Assembly (NCBI GenBank): GCA_014905825.1
Contig: JACGCN010000001.1
Coordinates: 1,798,001-1,862,000 of the forward strand
Source: Lyophyllum atratum
Taxonomy: Eukaryota; Basidiomycota; Agaricomycetes; Agaricales; Lyophyllaceae
Length of the DNA: 64,000 nt
Direction: 5' to 3'
In this document: positions 12,110 through 24,692 of the stretch, piece by piece
Layout of the letters: the number at the start of each line of letters is the position of its first letter
Numbering within the stretch: the first letter of the stretch is position 1
The notes under the pieces: generated by a model
What the model saw: only the letters and a program-made list of their open reading frames with translations
Told to the model about the DNA's origin: nothing
Databases searched by the model: none
Made by a program: the position numbers and the translations under genes

Positions 12110-15100
12110 TTACACTTGGTACCAACGCTTCTCGTCGCTAACGAACCAGAACACCCCCTTCTCCTCCCGGTCGTCCAGTGCAGCCACGTTGAAATTGTCA
12201 TCCCACCCAATCGTTGGATCGCACCGCATTTTCAGGTAGCCGTCCTCTTGCAGTGATCTCACGATGTCCCCTACTTCTTGCCTATCATACACTGATCGAA
12301 GTCTCCACCTAAGCTCCGCCTAGCAATGACAATGGGTTAGATGCTGTGGAGTCCAAACAACACCTGCGAAACGAACCTGCGATACGCCCGGCCGGAAGAT
12401 AATGACGCCCATTATAGCTTTCAAAGCTGCCTCCCAGAAGTCAACAATCTTCAGACCCGAGATATCGAACCATCGCCGCGGGAAGATCCTTGTTGCAGGG
12501 TTCTCGGAGACTAGCACCGTCCAATTCTTGATATACGCTGATGAGACCAGTACCAACGCGGAATAACCAGTCCAGAACAGCATTGGAACAGGTGATTCCA
12601 TCATCCTCTTGACAATAGAGAAGAGCTGTCCACTTGTCACCGCTGTGTTGGTGTTTGCCTTGAAAGATGAAGATACATCACGTTAAGCAATGTTGACATG
12701 CCAAATGAGACTAACTTACACGTAGATGGCTTTTGGTGACACCATGTTCCGCACCCTGTCGAACTATTGTCAACACATGCATGGCCAGTTCCCTTTCCTC
12801 GGGGGCAAGGGCGTCATTGAAAGACACCCATTCGTCCTCGAGACAGACCATACAGTCGGCCAGCCCAATGCTGGTCAACCGTCGGCAAGACGCGGTACCT
12901 CCGTCAACAGATAGTCCATGAGCAGGATTCAGGTCGGCAGGTAGATCCACCGTGATAAGACCTGGTGATGACTCCGGGCTCTGTGTGGGCGGCTGCGGTG
13001 TGGGCATCGAGGTAACTACCGTCCGAACGTGGACCGCTGTTTCGATTTGATCATCGTCTACAGGTCTATTTAGAGAAAAATGACATGTTCATAAAGAGAT
13101 TGATCCTCACCGGCTTTCTTGCTATTCCAATCAAGTGTTGGTCGCGCAGACTGAGCATGTGTTGTGTCGACCTTGAACTCGAGCTTTCACGATATAAAAT
13201 GAGTGAGAGTCATGAGGGGGGAATAAAGCTCACCTTGTTCTCTGACACAAGCTGGATCAGCGCTGCAGAGTCGCCGTCAGTGGCCAACAGGGGCCATTCT
13301 CGCCATGTGTCGTCTTGCAACGACATCTCTTCCAGTGCAATTGCATCTTGGAATGTGTCTCGAGGTATTAATCCTCCGATCGCGTTTTGATTCCTGTCAA
13401 AACCGTGAAACAACATAATGACCAGGATATTCATAGTTGACATACACTTCGGATATTTTTAGCTGCCTTCCCGGTTTCTGTTTTTGAGGGTCGCGAACTA
13501 GTTTCGAAAGTACGCCACGACTAAGAAGGTTCTTTGTGGCGGCAGAAACACACTGTTCTCCGATGCTGCGCAAAAGTGTCGATGCGGACTCCGGATCATA
13601 GCGTTCGTGAGGGGTACCAAGAGTCATCTAAGTGCTGTCAGCTGCTTCCTGTTACCTTTAGCCCCTAATGTATTCTCACCTTCATAGCGGACTCTGCCAG
13701 AGTGATAGCTTCGTACGGATGTTCTCCAGCATAAGGCATGTCTTCAGGCGTCCTGAGAAACGGTTGTCGTAACATCCGTTTTTCACGGCCTTCTTCAACG
13801 ACCGCATTCCACACGAAGTCCCAAGAGGGGGCAGTTGGTATGCTTTCCAAAACATCGTACTCGCTAAGGAGGAGGTCAATCGATGCAGGGAGAATGATTC
13901 CAGCTTTCTCTTTAGGCTGAGCAAACCCGACCCGCCTGCAAAGTCCTGAGCGGTGAATCATAACGTACTGGCTGGAAAGTACTCACAGTGCGTTCTTGTC
14001 GACGTGCTGGCGTAGGAATTCAACGTGCTTGACCAAGTTAAAGTTGCTGGAGCTCATGGGATCATCGTCTGGTAGAAGTGGCGTGCCCCTGTGCTGCATC
14101 CAAATCTCATACCACCGGTCCTCGAGTCGGTTAAGGTACGCTTCGTTCCCCGGTGTTTCTCGTATATGTGCCAGGCGCTGGCGGACAGTGTTGCGGGGTA
14201 CTGCTGGAAACACTTGTTCAAACGCGGCCCAATCAAGCCTTGGCAGATTTCGACATCTCGCGCGAATAATAGCAGAAGCGTCTCGCGCAAGCTCTTCGTA
14301 ATCTCGATTCCATTGGAAACGATGACGTCGCAAAGTCTTGGGTTTGGGTTCAGGAGGCTCTTCTATAATATGCTGATGAGTTCAGGATCGCGAATATAGG
14401 AGTGCAGCGTACCTTCTGCGGTCTTTCCTCTGCGCTTGCGCTTGACTTTATCCTCACGGGGAACGAGAGGAGGGCCTTGCATTGCAATGAGAGCCTGAAC
14501 AGGCTTTTCGGGCGGATTAACGGCGATGGTCAAAGGCGTAGTATCCATCGGTACGGGAACGGTCCTCGCAGGGAAAGCTCGCTTACTAGGGCCCTTCAAG
14601 ACTTTCTTCGCAACCATTTCTGCCTCTCGTACAGCTTCAGTAATTTCGGCCTCCCACTTTGCTAAACCCTTCGTCGAACCTGCTTGCAGAAAGCGACTCC
14701 GTATACGGCGTATCCTAACGACAACCGCTGCGTCCAACGGTGTCGGGTGGAGCCGTTGTAGCATTGCATCCCACTCCTCTTCCCGTTGCGAACGGGCATC
14801 GGCAGCTTTTTTCGCAAGGGACGCCTTTGTAGCAGCTGTACGTTTCGCCTTCTTCTCAACGGATTGTTGTGCAGCCTTCTTCCGCAGCCTTTCCAGATCC
14901 TTCGAGACCTTCAGGTGGGTAGCCTGAAAGAAGTTCCTGACGGACGTTTGAGGTGCGCTGATTACCCATGATATTTTTTCCATCTGCGCTGTTCCTTCGT
15001 CCTCGTCCTGTAACGGTGTCTTCGCAGTAGTGGCATCCACAAATTGCCTCAAATATTGCATTTGATGCCAAGTCATAATGTACTCAGAGTTCCACGAAAC

Positions 15101-18100
15101 ATGTCGGCGAAGGGATCTTGCAACGCTGATGCCTGGAATCGAAGGGCCTGTGGCGCTGACTGCGTCCGGAGGAGTGGTAATCTCTGCATTGCGGCATGCT
15201 TCTTCAAGCAATTGCCAATAATTCATACCGCCCACTGTAGACGCGACGGGAACGTCCTGCCAGAAAGGAGGAGAGATTTCAGAAGCGGCCCAAACATGAA
15301 TCGGGGCGATATCGTTGAAATGCCAATAAGTTGGTGCGGCCATGGGTGTACTGACAGTCCAGCCTTCCGACGAAGCTATATCGAAAGTGTTTGGCCTGTC
15401 ATCAGACACTGCGCAGGTGATCCAAGGCGTTCCAGAAGTCGATGCCTCGAGTGGTGTGACCAATTTAAGAGCCCGGAGCGTTTCCAAAACGTCAAGGAAC
15501 CGGGAGCGAGCGCGAGATCTACCAATCTGGAGGATGGTGTTGATATTAGGGGGCACATCGCGTACGAGTGTTTGGCGGCCCTCTGGAGTTGCAATGAATC
15601 GGGTGAGCTCGTCGTCATGGGACAAGGACGACACAAGAGAGCAGTAGAGACCGAGTGGGATGTCATGGCCGAAGTAGGATAAGTCTACAATTCGCTTCTC
15701 ATGTGAAACGATGTTGGAGGATGTGTTGCCTTTCTCAAAAGCATCAAGAGTGGACAGGTGGAGTTCGCGGGACCGGACAGCTTTCCCAACAATGAACCCA
15801 TATAACTGGGCCAGAGTCGTCCTTTCCGTCAACAAAACATCCCGAACGACAGAATCATCATACGAAAAAAGCTGGTCAGCCCGAGCGACGTTTTTGCTCC
15901 ATCGCTCCTTGCGGTCTTCGCCAGGTTGCTCCATCTGCAGCAGTTGCAAGGGAAGTGCACCTCTGGGAATGGAAGTAGGGTCTGCACCGTACTCCACACG
16001 TTCGTCGATCTTGACAAAATTTCCTGGGTGTGGAGTGGATTGGATGCCGCGAGACAAGTCACCGAGGAAGGCATTCAATTTATCCTGAGATACGCTAGGC
16101 AGATAAACGATACAGGCGGGGCGACGAACACCTGTATGGGTCATCACCGAAGTCCTAAGCTGCTTGATTCGACCTCGTCTCTCCAAGCTGTTGAACGTAG
16201 AAACTGCAGTCCGCTTGTCCGTCCTGGTACCTACTGGAGCGCTTGTCGGTTCGCCAGCTTTCGCCATTGTTTCCAAGAGGGCGATATGTTCTTCAAAGAA
16301 GTCCTTTGTCTGTATGTTCACGATGCCACCCATATTTTCGACAACGCGATAAACTTCGTTTTCGCGCCGTAAGTGAGAAACGTTCACCCTCGTTCCTTTG
16401 GAAGATTTTTTTTGTGCGCGTTGTTCGTCTGTCTCCATCTTCTCAGGTGCAATGGAGGAGGCTTGCAGATCTGCTCCATGAGTGGGTGGCTGGGATGCAA
16501 CGACAAGATTCTGGTTCTGAGAGATGATTTGGTCTTCGAGCGGTTGTAATGGTGAACCAGCGACCTTTATCACACACATAAGATTCATGACTGACGTCAA
16601 AACTCTTGACTTACGCTGCTAGAGGGACCGCGAAGGAATCTGTGAGTTTGCTCTAATACGTTCGTCATGAGGGCTGGATCAATTGGGATAGTGTCCGCGT
16701 CAGGAGATTGCCGCGCGCCAGGATCGAATTTGTAGAGCACATCGTGGGGTGCCGTCGGGTTTAATGGAGGAAGAGGTGTATAAGAAGACGGTCGTTGAAC
16801 GGGAATTGTTTGAATGTAAGTAGCTGACGGTTCAGGAGGTTGTTCAGTGAGTATAAGTTCGGGGACGAGTTCAAGTTCGTTGACTGTCGGCGCTCCTACA
16901 GCGTCGTCGGGACCATCTCCATCGTCAGGCTTGTCGATGTCAATCGTCGTTCGAGAATCTTCTTCGGGAGGCTGTAAAACAGGTGTGGGTGATATGTCTG
17001 GTATGACGCGAGCGCGTTTTGAAGATGGAGACGCAGTCTCTTTATCTGAGATAATTTTGACGCCCTCAATGGCAGGTTTCGCGCGGCCTCGTTTCTGTAG
17101 GATGACAGGACTTTCCTCCGCAGTCTCAATTTGTTTCTTCGCTGGACCCTTTTTACTCGATACCGGCGCAACAGTGCTTATTACGTCAGGAGCAGCTTTT
17201 GCAGTTCTACCGCGTTTCTTCGGAGGTATCGGCGGTGCTTCTTCATGGACAGCCTCTTTTTGTTTCCCCTTGGATGGTCGTCCGCGTTTCTTTGGGACCA
17301 ACGTTGGCTCATCTGGCGGATGATCTACCAGCTCTGACGGTATGAACCTTAGTAAACCTATGGAATAGATGCCCCGATGAACTTACCGGAATCCTCATCT
17401 ACTTCCATCCGTACCCTTTTCGCTAAATGGCCTTGGTCCTCGTCCTCGGGCGCATCAGATTTCGGGACAACGGACTCACGCTTCCTCTTGATCGCCTGTT
17501 TTCGTAGCGATCGGGGGTCTTCGCCTACAGGATACTTCCTTGGTCTGCCCTGTTTAACACTTCCGTCCGCGAGGATGGGATTCTTGAAAGTGCGCTTCTT
17601 TCCAGTAGTCTTTTCCGAGTCTTTGAAAGCATCTTGATAGCGAAAGAGAGCACCTTGATCCTCGTAGAACAGGTTTGACTCAACGGGCAAAAACCCTCCA
17701 ACTTCTGAAAAATCGACCTCGGCGTAACCTGCGCTGTTATTGTCAAGTTTCTCTTTCGCAACGAGTTGACGATAGGAGGCGACCGTAAAATATCGATGTC
17801 GACGTTCCCTACCGCTAGTCTCCATGAGCCCGGCGATTCCAAGATCACTGAGATGTGCCGGGGGTGGAAATTTCTCTGCTCTGGTGAGCAGCAGTTCGAT
17901 GGTTCGTTTGTCGAACTGACACAACGCAGCGGATAGTTCCTGGGTATACATTTTGAGCATAGATGTATATGAGGTCAATGAAGTAATTACATTCAACGTC
18001 ATCCCAACCATGCCTGATTCTTCGAGTAGGTCGAAGATCTGTTTGTGAATAGTGATGTTCATCTTCACTGCAGATTGCTCGCCTAGCAAATGTGTTCAAT

Positions 18101-19548
18101 GAGCTACTAAATTGCAGAATGGTCGAGTTTACTGACCAACATCTTTCTCATCGTCATCACCATCCTGAAGCTGGATGACAATGCCTTCCTGATCAACCTT
18201 CTGGTCGTGGGAGACTAAGCGGAAGCACTTGACAGAAGCATTAACCGATTTCTTCTTGTTGCTTGGTACGACGACTTTCTCGATAAGTCCTTGTTGTATC
18301 ATTTCACGAATTCGGCTCTGGAAAAATCTGCGATCGGTTTTGGTGGGGTTGGAAAAACCCTGCATGCCAAGATTTAAATGAGGAAGATTTAAGAATGATA
18401 TCATGGCTTACGAGTGTTATTAGCATATTGTTTGATGCGTGCATGTAATTCCGAGAAGCTTTCAATAATCTGACGACGCGACCTCGAATCAGAGGTAAGC
18501 TCGATAAATGGCGTGCATCGATAGGCGAGAAGTCTAGCGACTGAATATCTGCACTTCCTTCTTCTTCTTCTGGGATTTCCGCCGTAGGATCAAGAACAAC
18601 GTTATGTGCAGTCTCAGCCAGGGTTTCCTCGTCACGGATAGCTTTCCACGACGGGCTGCGGTCGAAGAAGTGTCTGTGGATAACAAAATGGGTACCCACC
18701 CCTCCTCGTCTGACCTTCACGCTATATACAAAAGAGATTTATCAGCCTGCAATATCAGTAGCAGCTGACGTGGTGCATACACAAGATCCAGGTCAGTCAA
18801 CTGCCTCACGAGGTAAAAGCATGTTTTCTGGTCGTATCCAGACTGCTGACCCAGTTCGACGACGGTGACACCGCTGTCTCTACCACGCGTAATGACCTGA
18901 AGCGCGGAATAGACCATGGGGCTTAATTTTGCAAACTGTAACCTTCACGGTCAGCGTCGTAGAAAGGCGAGGAAGACTTCACGAGCTACGAACTCGAATG
19001 TGTGATCCGGTTATAGCTGCGTATATTGCGTCCGGTTCGACAGCTATTCGCAGGTCGTCGCCATACTCTTTCTTCAAGTCGTCCAGTGTCCTATTGCGCG
19101 CGTCCGCGACGACATCGAGCTCCGTAGGCGTCGTCTCGACATGCTCTTGACCTTTGGCTTTGGCTTTGCGCTTAGCACTGGTCTGTGGTGCAATCCATAC
19201 TTCGGACGCTACTCCAGGAGGTACCGTTCCGACTCGCACGGTCGGCTGCTGAACTACAAGCGACCACACGAAGGCGCAGAAGGCATCATCAGGATTCTGG
19301 GGAGTGCCACTGTGTGCGTAGAACTCGACAATAAAATCACGCAAGCGGGAGACGTTGCAGCCTGAAAGACGATTCAAATTTGTCAGTGAAACATTTCATA
19401 GGTGCATAGTGGTAAGTTGACAAGACTGGGATTCGAACTCCCGAACGCAACGAAATTTTGGAAGGGGAAGCATCATGTGATGGGAGCACTTACCAAGGTC
19501 GCCGTCAAAAGATAGCTCGCGGAGACAGTGATGAAGGAGCTCGTCCAT
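12110..19548 (-). CDS. TFC3: TFIIIC largest subunit, B-block-binding (Tfc3/GTF3C1-like)
   Basis: A many-exon gene spanning 7.4 kb. It starts MDELLHHCLRELSFDGDLG at 19548, and the next exon continues CNVSRLRDFIVEFY. The B-block winged-helix domain follows (KLSPMVYSALQVITRGRDSGVTVVELGQQ, then YLVRQLTDLDLV). A second winged-helix-like stretch reads KTDRRFFQSRIREMIQQGLIEKVVVP. AT-hook-like basic motifs occur (QGRPRKYP near 17550, KKRGRPSKGKQKE near 17290). The C-terminal half contains further helical winged-helix-like blocks and ends KGVFWFVSDEKRWYQV with a stop at 12110-12112. TFIIIC recognises the internal B box of tRNA genes and recruits TFIIIB and RNA polymerase III. The B-block region is clear; the middle part is divergent, as usual for this subunit. 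Confidence 0.88.
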
Positions 19549-20065
19549 TGAGCAGCCGTCTCAGACACGATCTCCTTTCAAAGAGTGGGTCCTGTGGCCC
19601 TGGGGTTTGCAGAATGAGATGCCCTCGGTATAAATCAGTTGGGCCGCCTAGCTGGACTTGCTCTTGACGAGAAAAGAACCCTTTTCTCTGCTTCTAATGC
19701 AGCGCAATGACGAGTGGGCAGATATCCAGGCTGACACAAACGACGATCAGATTAACAGATTTGGCTGTGACTCGACGTGACCTCATGCCGTGACAATCGA
19801 TACCTCGGCTTTGCTCAACGGAATTACGCTCTGTCGATTTGCTGCTCAACAAGATTATGCGGTTCTCAAAAGTCTACTATTGCGAGTCTAATGCTAGTGG
19901 TACATATGGATGGTGGGGGAGTGAGGGATATTGCTGTAGTAAATAGTCGCCCGTCCACTAGAAAATGAAAAGGCGTTTTAAGTCTACGAAATGATTCCCC
20001 TGTCGTCTACACAAGATCCCGGAGAAGTGTCTCGAAATGAAATAGATAATGCCAGGGAATGAACT
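19549..20065. other. Intergenic, 517 bp
   Basis: Upstream region of the TFIIIC gene and 3' flank of the PRELI-domain gene. No supported coding sequence or repeat was seen. Confidence 0.55.
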
Positions 20066-20726
20066 CTATGAATGTGCCTGCTGCATCTGCCGTTCTTCCC
20101 ATAGCGTTCGTAGTACGTCGGTGAATCCGACCTTGCCAAGCTGTGCGTTTTGCTCAAACCGCTGTACTAGCCATCTTTCGAGACCGTCTGCTGCTGTCCT
20201 CCACAAAGCCATTCGCGCCTGTACCTCTGCCGTCTGGGAGAAGTGGGTACGCGAGTTTGATATGGGCGAGTATTGTATGCGCTCGAAGCATGTGGCGAAT
20301 TGTGACAGGGATAGGTTGACCGAGGTAATGGTGGCGTTTTGTGTCGAGGGGTCAATGAAGGAAATCTCTCGTACAAAGGCGTCTTCCGAACCGCCAAAGA
20401 GCTATGAAGCGCAGAGTCATGAGCGAGAAGTCCAGCAAAAGGTAGTGAGTTAACTCCGCACCTTCACGATCCATGTCGGCGTTTTCTGCTTGCAACCCAG
20501 AACTCGCTCTGTTCGAATTATGCCAGTTTTTGGGTCTACAGAGCGGTCGAGCACATCTATGCTGATGACATGGGAGCACTTGGGATTTGGGTATTGTGCC
20601 ACATTCCGATGACCACATGCGACCAGGGATGCCTGGTGAAAAAAGAGAGGTCAGTTTTGGTTGGGGGTGTGGAGCGAAAAACAAGTATAATTACTCATAG
20701 TTGAAAGCTTGCGAAAAGAAATGCAT
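20066..20726 (-). CDS. PRELI/MSF1-domain protein (Ups family), with apparent frameshift
   Basis: Three exons. Exon 1 encodes MHFFSQAFNYE. After a GTAATT..CAG intron, exon 2 opens with the family's invariant HPW and continues HVVIGMW. The frame then shifts by one base at about 20597. Downstream, QYPNPKCSHVISIDVLDR and SVDPKTGIIRTERVLGCKQ match the PRELI domain exactly in order and spacing. After the last intron come GGSEDAFVREISFIDPSTQN and an amphipathic C-terminus ending MQQAHS. Ups/PRELI proteins move phosphatidic acid or phosphatidylserine across the mitochondrial intermembrane space together with Mdm35. As given, the frame would terminate 12 codons after the shift. This could be a genuine null allele or a one-base sequence error. 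Confidence 0.8.
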
Positions 20727-21327
20727 TAGACGAAAATACGGGTATCAGGATCCTGAGTGGTGATGGTACAGGTGAGAGTCGGAGACCTGACGAGATTCTT
20801 GTCGTGTGAGGTACTTTCTCGCTTATATCAGTCCGGTGTGCGGGGCTGTGACTGAATTTTTCTGACGATTTTGCCGCGGCAACTCGGCCGGAATGAACCG
20901 GGACCCTGAGTTCCTCCGTCGCCAACTTGATAATTTGTCTTGATTTATGAATAAAGCTGTCGAAATCGCTGCAGCGAAACACTTCAGATCATTGTAAAAG
21001 AAACCCTCTCTACCCGCCTGACACCGAATCTTTGAGGATACCAGTGGATCCAGAGGAGATGACTAGTCACTCAGGATCCAAGCATGACCTATCAGTGACT
21101 CGAAGCAGCTTTACATGTGATTGTCAGTACATACTTCGTTGTCAAGAAAGGCAAACTCATTCCACTTGGAACGCCGGACAGAAAACTGGGCATAAAGATG
21201 GGTGGGTCTTTGGAGGTAGAAAGACTCAGATACATGAGCTACCTACTACCGCATGGGAGGTCAGGCGATGATAATGCTTCAAAAAATCACAAGGTGATAC
21301 CAGACTGCATGAAATGAGAACAACTCT
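20727..21327. other. Intergenic, about 600 bp
   Basis: Lies upstream of the PRELI-domain gene and downstream of the M28 protease gene. Open frames here are short and lack family motifs. Nothing further is supported. Confidence 0.55.
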
Positions 21328-24300
21328 CTACATCTCAAATGCGCTCCAAACCTCAACCAAGCCATCCGTCAGCTTCGTCAAAGTCGCCCAGCGAGGTAAA
21401 AAGCGCAACGCCTCCTCATACGCTGGAATCGTGCTCCCACCAGTACCATCGTGGACACCAACCCTCCCGCTCTCATATTCTGACCACCCACAGGCTACAC
21501 TCCCGTTGATCTTCTTTGGCCCCTCAACGAATTCGACATCGACCACAAACTCCCTATTCCATGTCCGACTCCAGATTCTCAACTCTTTCAGTCCTTCCCC
21601 CTTTCTTGTCTCATACCCTTCATACCCCTTCTGCACGCCAGGAGTACCGCCTAAGACGGTCCAATTAGCCACCTTGGCATTGTCAAAGTATACCCTGCAT
21701 GCGCGGGTATTCGTGCCGCGTAGCCAGATGCGTGCTGATGTAGGGGAAAGTCTGCTTATGCTACTCCGGAGCCATGGGTTCTTGGATAGGACCTGTACGT
21801 TGGGTTCCGCTTTGGAGTGCTCCTTGTTGTGAGGCGATTCATCTTCTCCAGGGGAGGGTATCATATCATCCCCAGATGGCCAAGCGCACTTGATCAACCC
21901 TGTTCGATCGACATCCTTGGTACACTCCGCACCATGGTCGACAGCTGAAGGCAAAACGGAGACAATCATCTGATCAACGTGTTGCGGGACTCCAGTTAGG
22001 TAGGTTGTTGGTCGTATTCTCACTTCGGGCGTAAAATCGCTGCCGTTTACAGCCCATGGGGCGATGAGTTCCACACGCTGGTGGAAGAATATTTTCATCG
22101 GCGCCTCGATCGAAAATGGGAACCCTAGTCTTGAGGTCGGTGGTGAGGTGCATGTCAGGATAAGCCCTAAGAGACCTGTTGTATACGCTGCTGTAGCACC
22201 GAAGGCTACCAGCAGAATACGGAAAAGGGTTTTTGGGCTGTTGAGATGCTGGAAGGGAGGGGCGAGCGCAAGTGGTGGAGCCGAGGGGTAAGAGGATATG
22301 AAGGGGGAGAGGGGAAGGATAAGAAGTGTTGAAATGACGCACAACGCCGCATAGACTACGAGACTGAAAATTAATCCAGCTGCATAGTAGTTTGGTATTG
22401 TCACTCACCAAACCAGACAGGACCGCCGTCTACGATACCCTGTGGCATGGAACCGATTAAAATAATACCAATGTGGGAAATCAGAATCACTGGTATCGGA
22501 ACCACAAGCAAGAGTTGTATGAACCAGAGGCCGCCTTGTCGCACATCACTTGTCGAAGTGGCCGTCGAAGACGGAGAAGGTGGTTGGATGAGCGGTGTAA
22601 CCTCCGTAGGCTCTACGTCGCCATTCCGTTCGCCTTCCACTTCTCTAAGACCTTCAACCACGCTATGCGTCCCATTGTTGACCAGGTCGTACGCTTCTCC
22701 CACTACCCACCCGAGAAATGCACAGGTTGCTAGAGCGCTTAGAATATACGTCCCGCCGATGGGGAGGAGCGTAGTAGTCGTCAGAAGGAGTATGTACGAG
22801 AATATGACGAGCTGAACAAGCAGTGTGTTTGGTTCGGATGTTGACGCAGGACGGGGTTTCCGGAAGGACGATGGGAGTGCTACAAGAACGGTGGCGAAAG
22901 CTAGATACACAAACGACGTTGTCGAAGTGATAACAATGTACGGAGAAGAATAGACCACCTGTGAACGAGCGGGGGAACCGTCTTAGCGGGATCGAACGCT
23001 TTTGGAGAAATAGAATAAACGCACATATTTGTTCACAGCTAAATGCCCCAGTACCAGTCCAATCTGGGAAGCCACAGTCACTATTAAGGCAACCCAAAAC
23101 CTGACCCAGGTAAAATCGTGACAGCCTTCTCGGCGCCATAATCGATGAAAGAGTCCAGCATTACTGCCTCGAGTCGCTGAGAGACGTTTGGAAACAACGA
23201 AGACGAATATGACGATCGGGACAATGACAAGGAAGATAATATTGAAGGTCTGCATTGACGCAAGTGAGAACATCACCATATACCGTCCAAATACTTAGAG
23301 AGCAAATGAGTAAACACAGGGAGCATTCTCCAGAAGGGAACTCACGATCGAAATAGACAACATCCCCAGCATGCTCGCCGTCATCCTGGTTCAGTAACGC
23401 GTATCCGGCGCCATCAACGGCCTCCATCATACTCCATAGTGCACGGGTCCCACCTCGAAGGAAAGGAATCGCATCGTACTTCGTATGATAGGCGCTACGC
23501 CCTTTGTAAAAGGCAAAATCTAAACCTTGCATGTTCCCTCCTTCTGTATAGACGGAATAGTCCGTTCCGGACCGAATAACGCCTCGCGCGAACGCATCAG
23601 CAGCAAGAACAGTACCGTGCGGGTGGGGTACATATTTGTGAAGGAAGGCACGCAGGGGCTTCGTGGAAGTACCTCGGAATAGGATCGGGCGGCTACGCAT
23701 GTAGCTTTAGAATGCACTGCAATACAATGAAGGACTGCAAGGCGTACCTTCCAGAACCCGCACCTTCAAGATTGAGGAAAGTACGCGTTTGGTTTGACCA
23801 GGGGTGCTCTAGAAACCTTTCAATACCAGCAGATGCATAAACGCCACATGGGGAAGACGTGAAATTATTCGACTTACGCGTGTGCACCATTCAGTCCATC
23901 CTCCTCGCCATTATTGAAGTTGAAGATAGCTGTTCGCTTGGTCCTTGTTTCCGCTAACTTGGCCACCATCTGTAGCAGTGAGACTACCCCCATCCCGTCA
24001 TCCGTTGCCCCAGTTGAAGTTGACACCGAATCATAGTGCGCAGAGAACAGCACCGCGCTATCTTCATCTGGTTCAGTTCCGTCAATCCTGACTAGGATAT
24101 TGGTTCCCTCGAAATAAACTTGGTTATAAGACGCATTTGACGTGCAATCGTCCACTAGGTGTACGTGGGGGTAAGCAGTTGCTAGCGGCTCCAGGCGTGA
24201 GAGGAGATACGCGTGTACAAGGTCATTGGCATGAGAGTTGTATGGGTGTGGGCGCGTTGTGATGATATGTAGATCTTTCCAGGCTTCCGCGAGTCTGAGG

Positions 24301-24422
24301 CCACGTTGGTGACTGGGGTCTGGGACGTCTGGGAGCTGGTCGGTTACAAGAACGACGGTAAAGATGAAGGCATAGACCGCAACGGCAACTGTTGTGCCGA
24401 GGACTGAAGGCCACAGCTTCAT
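21328..24422 (-). CDS. PFF1: Vacuolar membrane protease, M28 family (Pff1-like)
   Basis: Multi-exon gene with start ATG at 24422. An N-terminal signal-anchor (TVAVAVYAFIFTVVLVTD) precedes the lumenal M28 peptidase domain. Zinc-binding and catalytic motifs are in the expected order: LFSAHYDSVSTSTGATDDGMG (His, Asp), FNNGEEDGLNGAHAFLEHPW (Glu-Glu), FLNLEGAGSGR, then YHTKYDA. After the peptidase come about nine membrane segments, including IIFLVIVPIVIFVFVV, FWVALIVTVASQIGLVL and YILSALATCAFLGWVVGEAY. A C-terminal lumenal beta-rich domain ends EVWSAFEM. The combination of one N-terminal helix, M28 domain and polytopic C-terminus is diagnostic of the fungal vacuolar membrane protease family. The physiological substrates are not known from sequence. 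Confidence 0.93.
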
Positions 24423-24684
24423 GATGAGAAGTCCAAATCAGGTGGTTCGATGTTAGAAGTAGGCTGCGGCCCTGCAGTTACAGATGAATTCCGGGTCCAT
24501 GCCCAGTGTTGCTGCTTGAGTGGACATTCCGAAACGCCCCTATTCAGCATTGCAATTTCGCTACCTTTCCCTTCCAAAAGACAACGTGCTATTTTTGGTT
24601 CAATCTGGCTACTGTATGGAGAAGGGGACATATTGTCAAAGACGGCCAAAGCTATGTAGTTGGATGTTGTCATATCTGTATCAG

Positions 24685-24692
24685 GGTGGTAG
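24685..24692 (+). repeat. Target-site duplication, left copy (8 bp)
   Basis: GGTGGTAG immediately precedes the left terminal inverted repeat. The identical 8-mer follows the right terminus at 25381-25388. Confidence 0.85.

Noticed and set aside
19400..19500. tRNA gene on the minus strand (GGTAAGT..ACTTACC ends and a B-box-like TTCGAATCC)
   Set aside because: The T stem does not pair beyond G-C, the acceptor halves are not adjacent to the T arm, and GGTAAGT is the intron donor of the TFIIIC gene.
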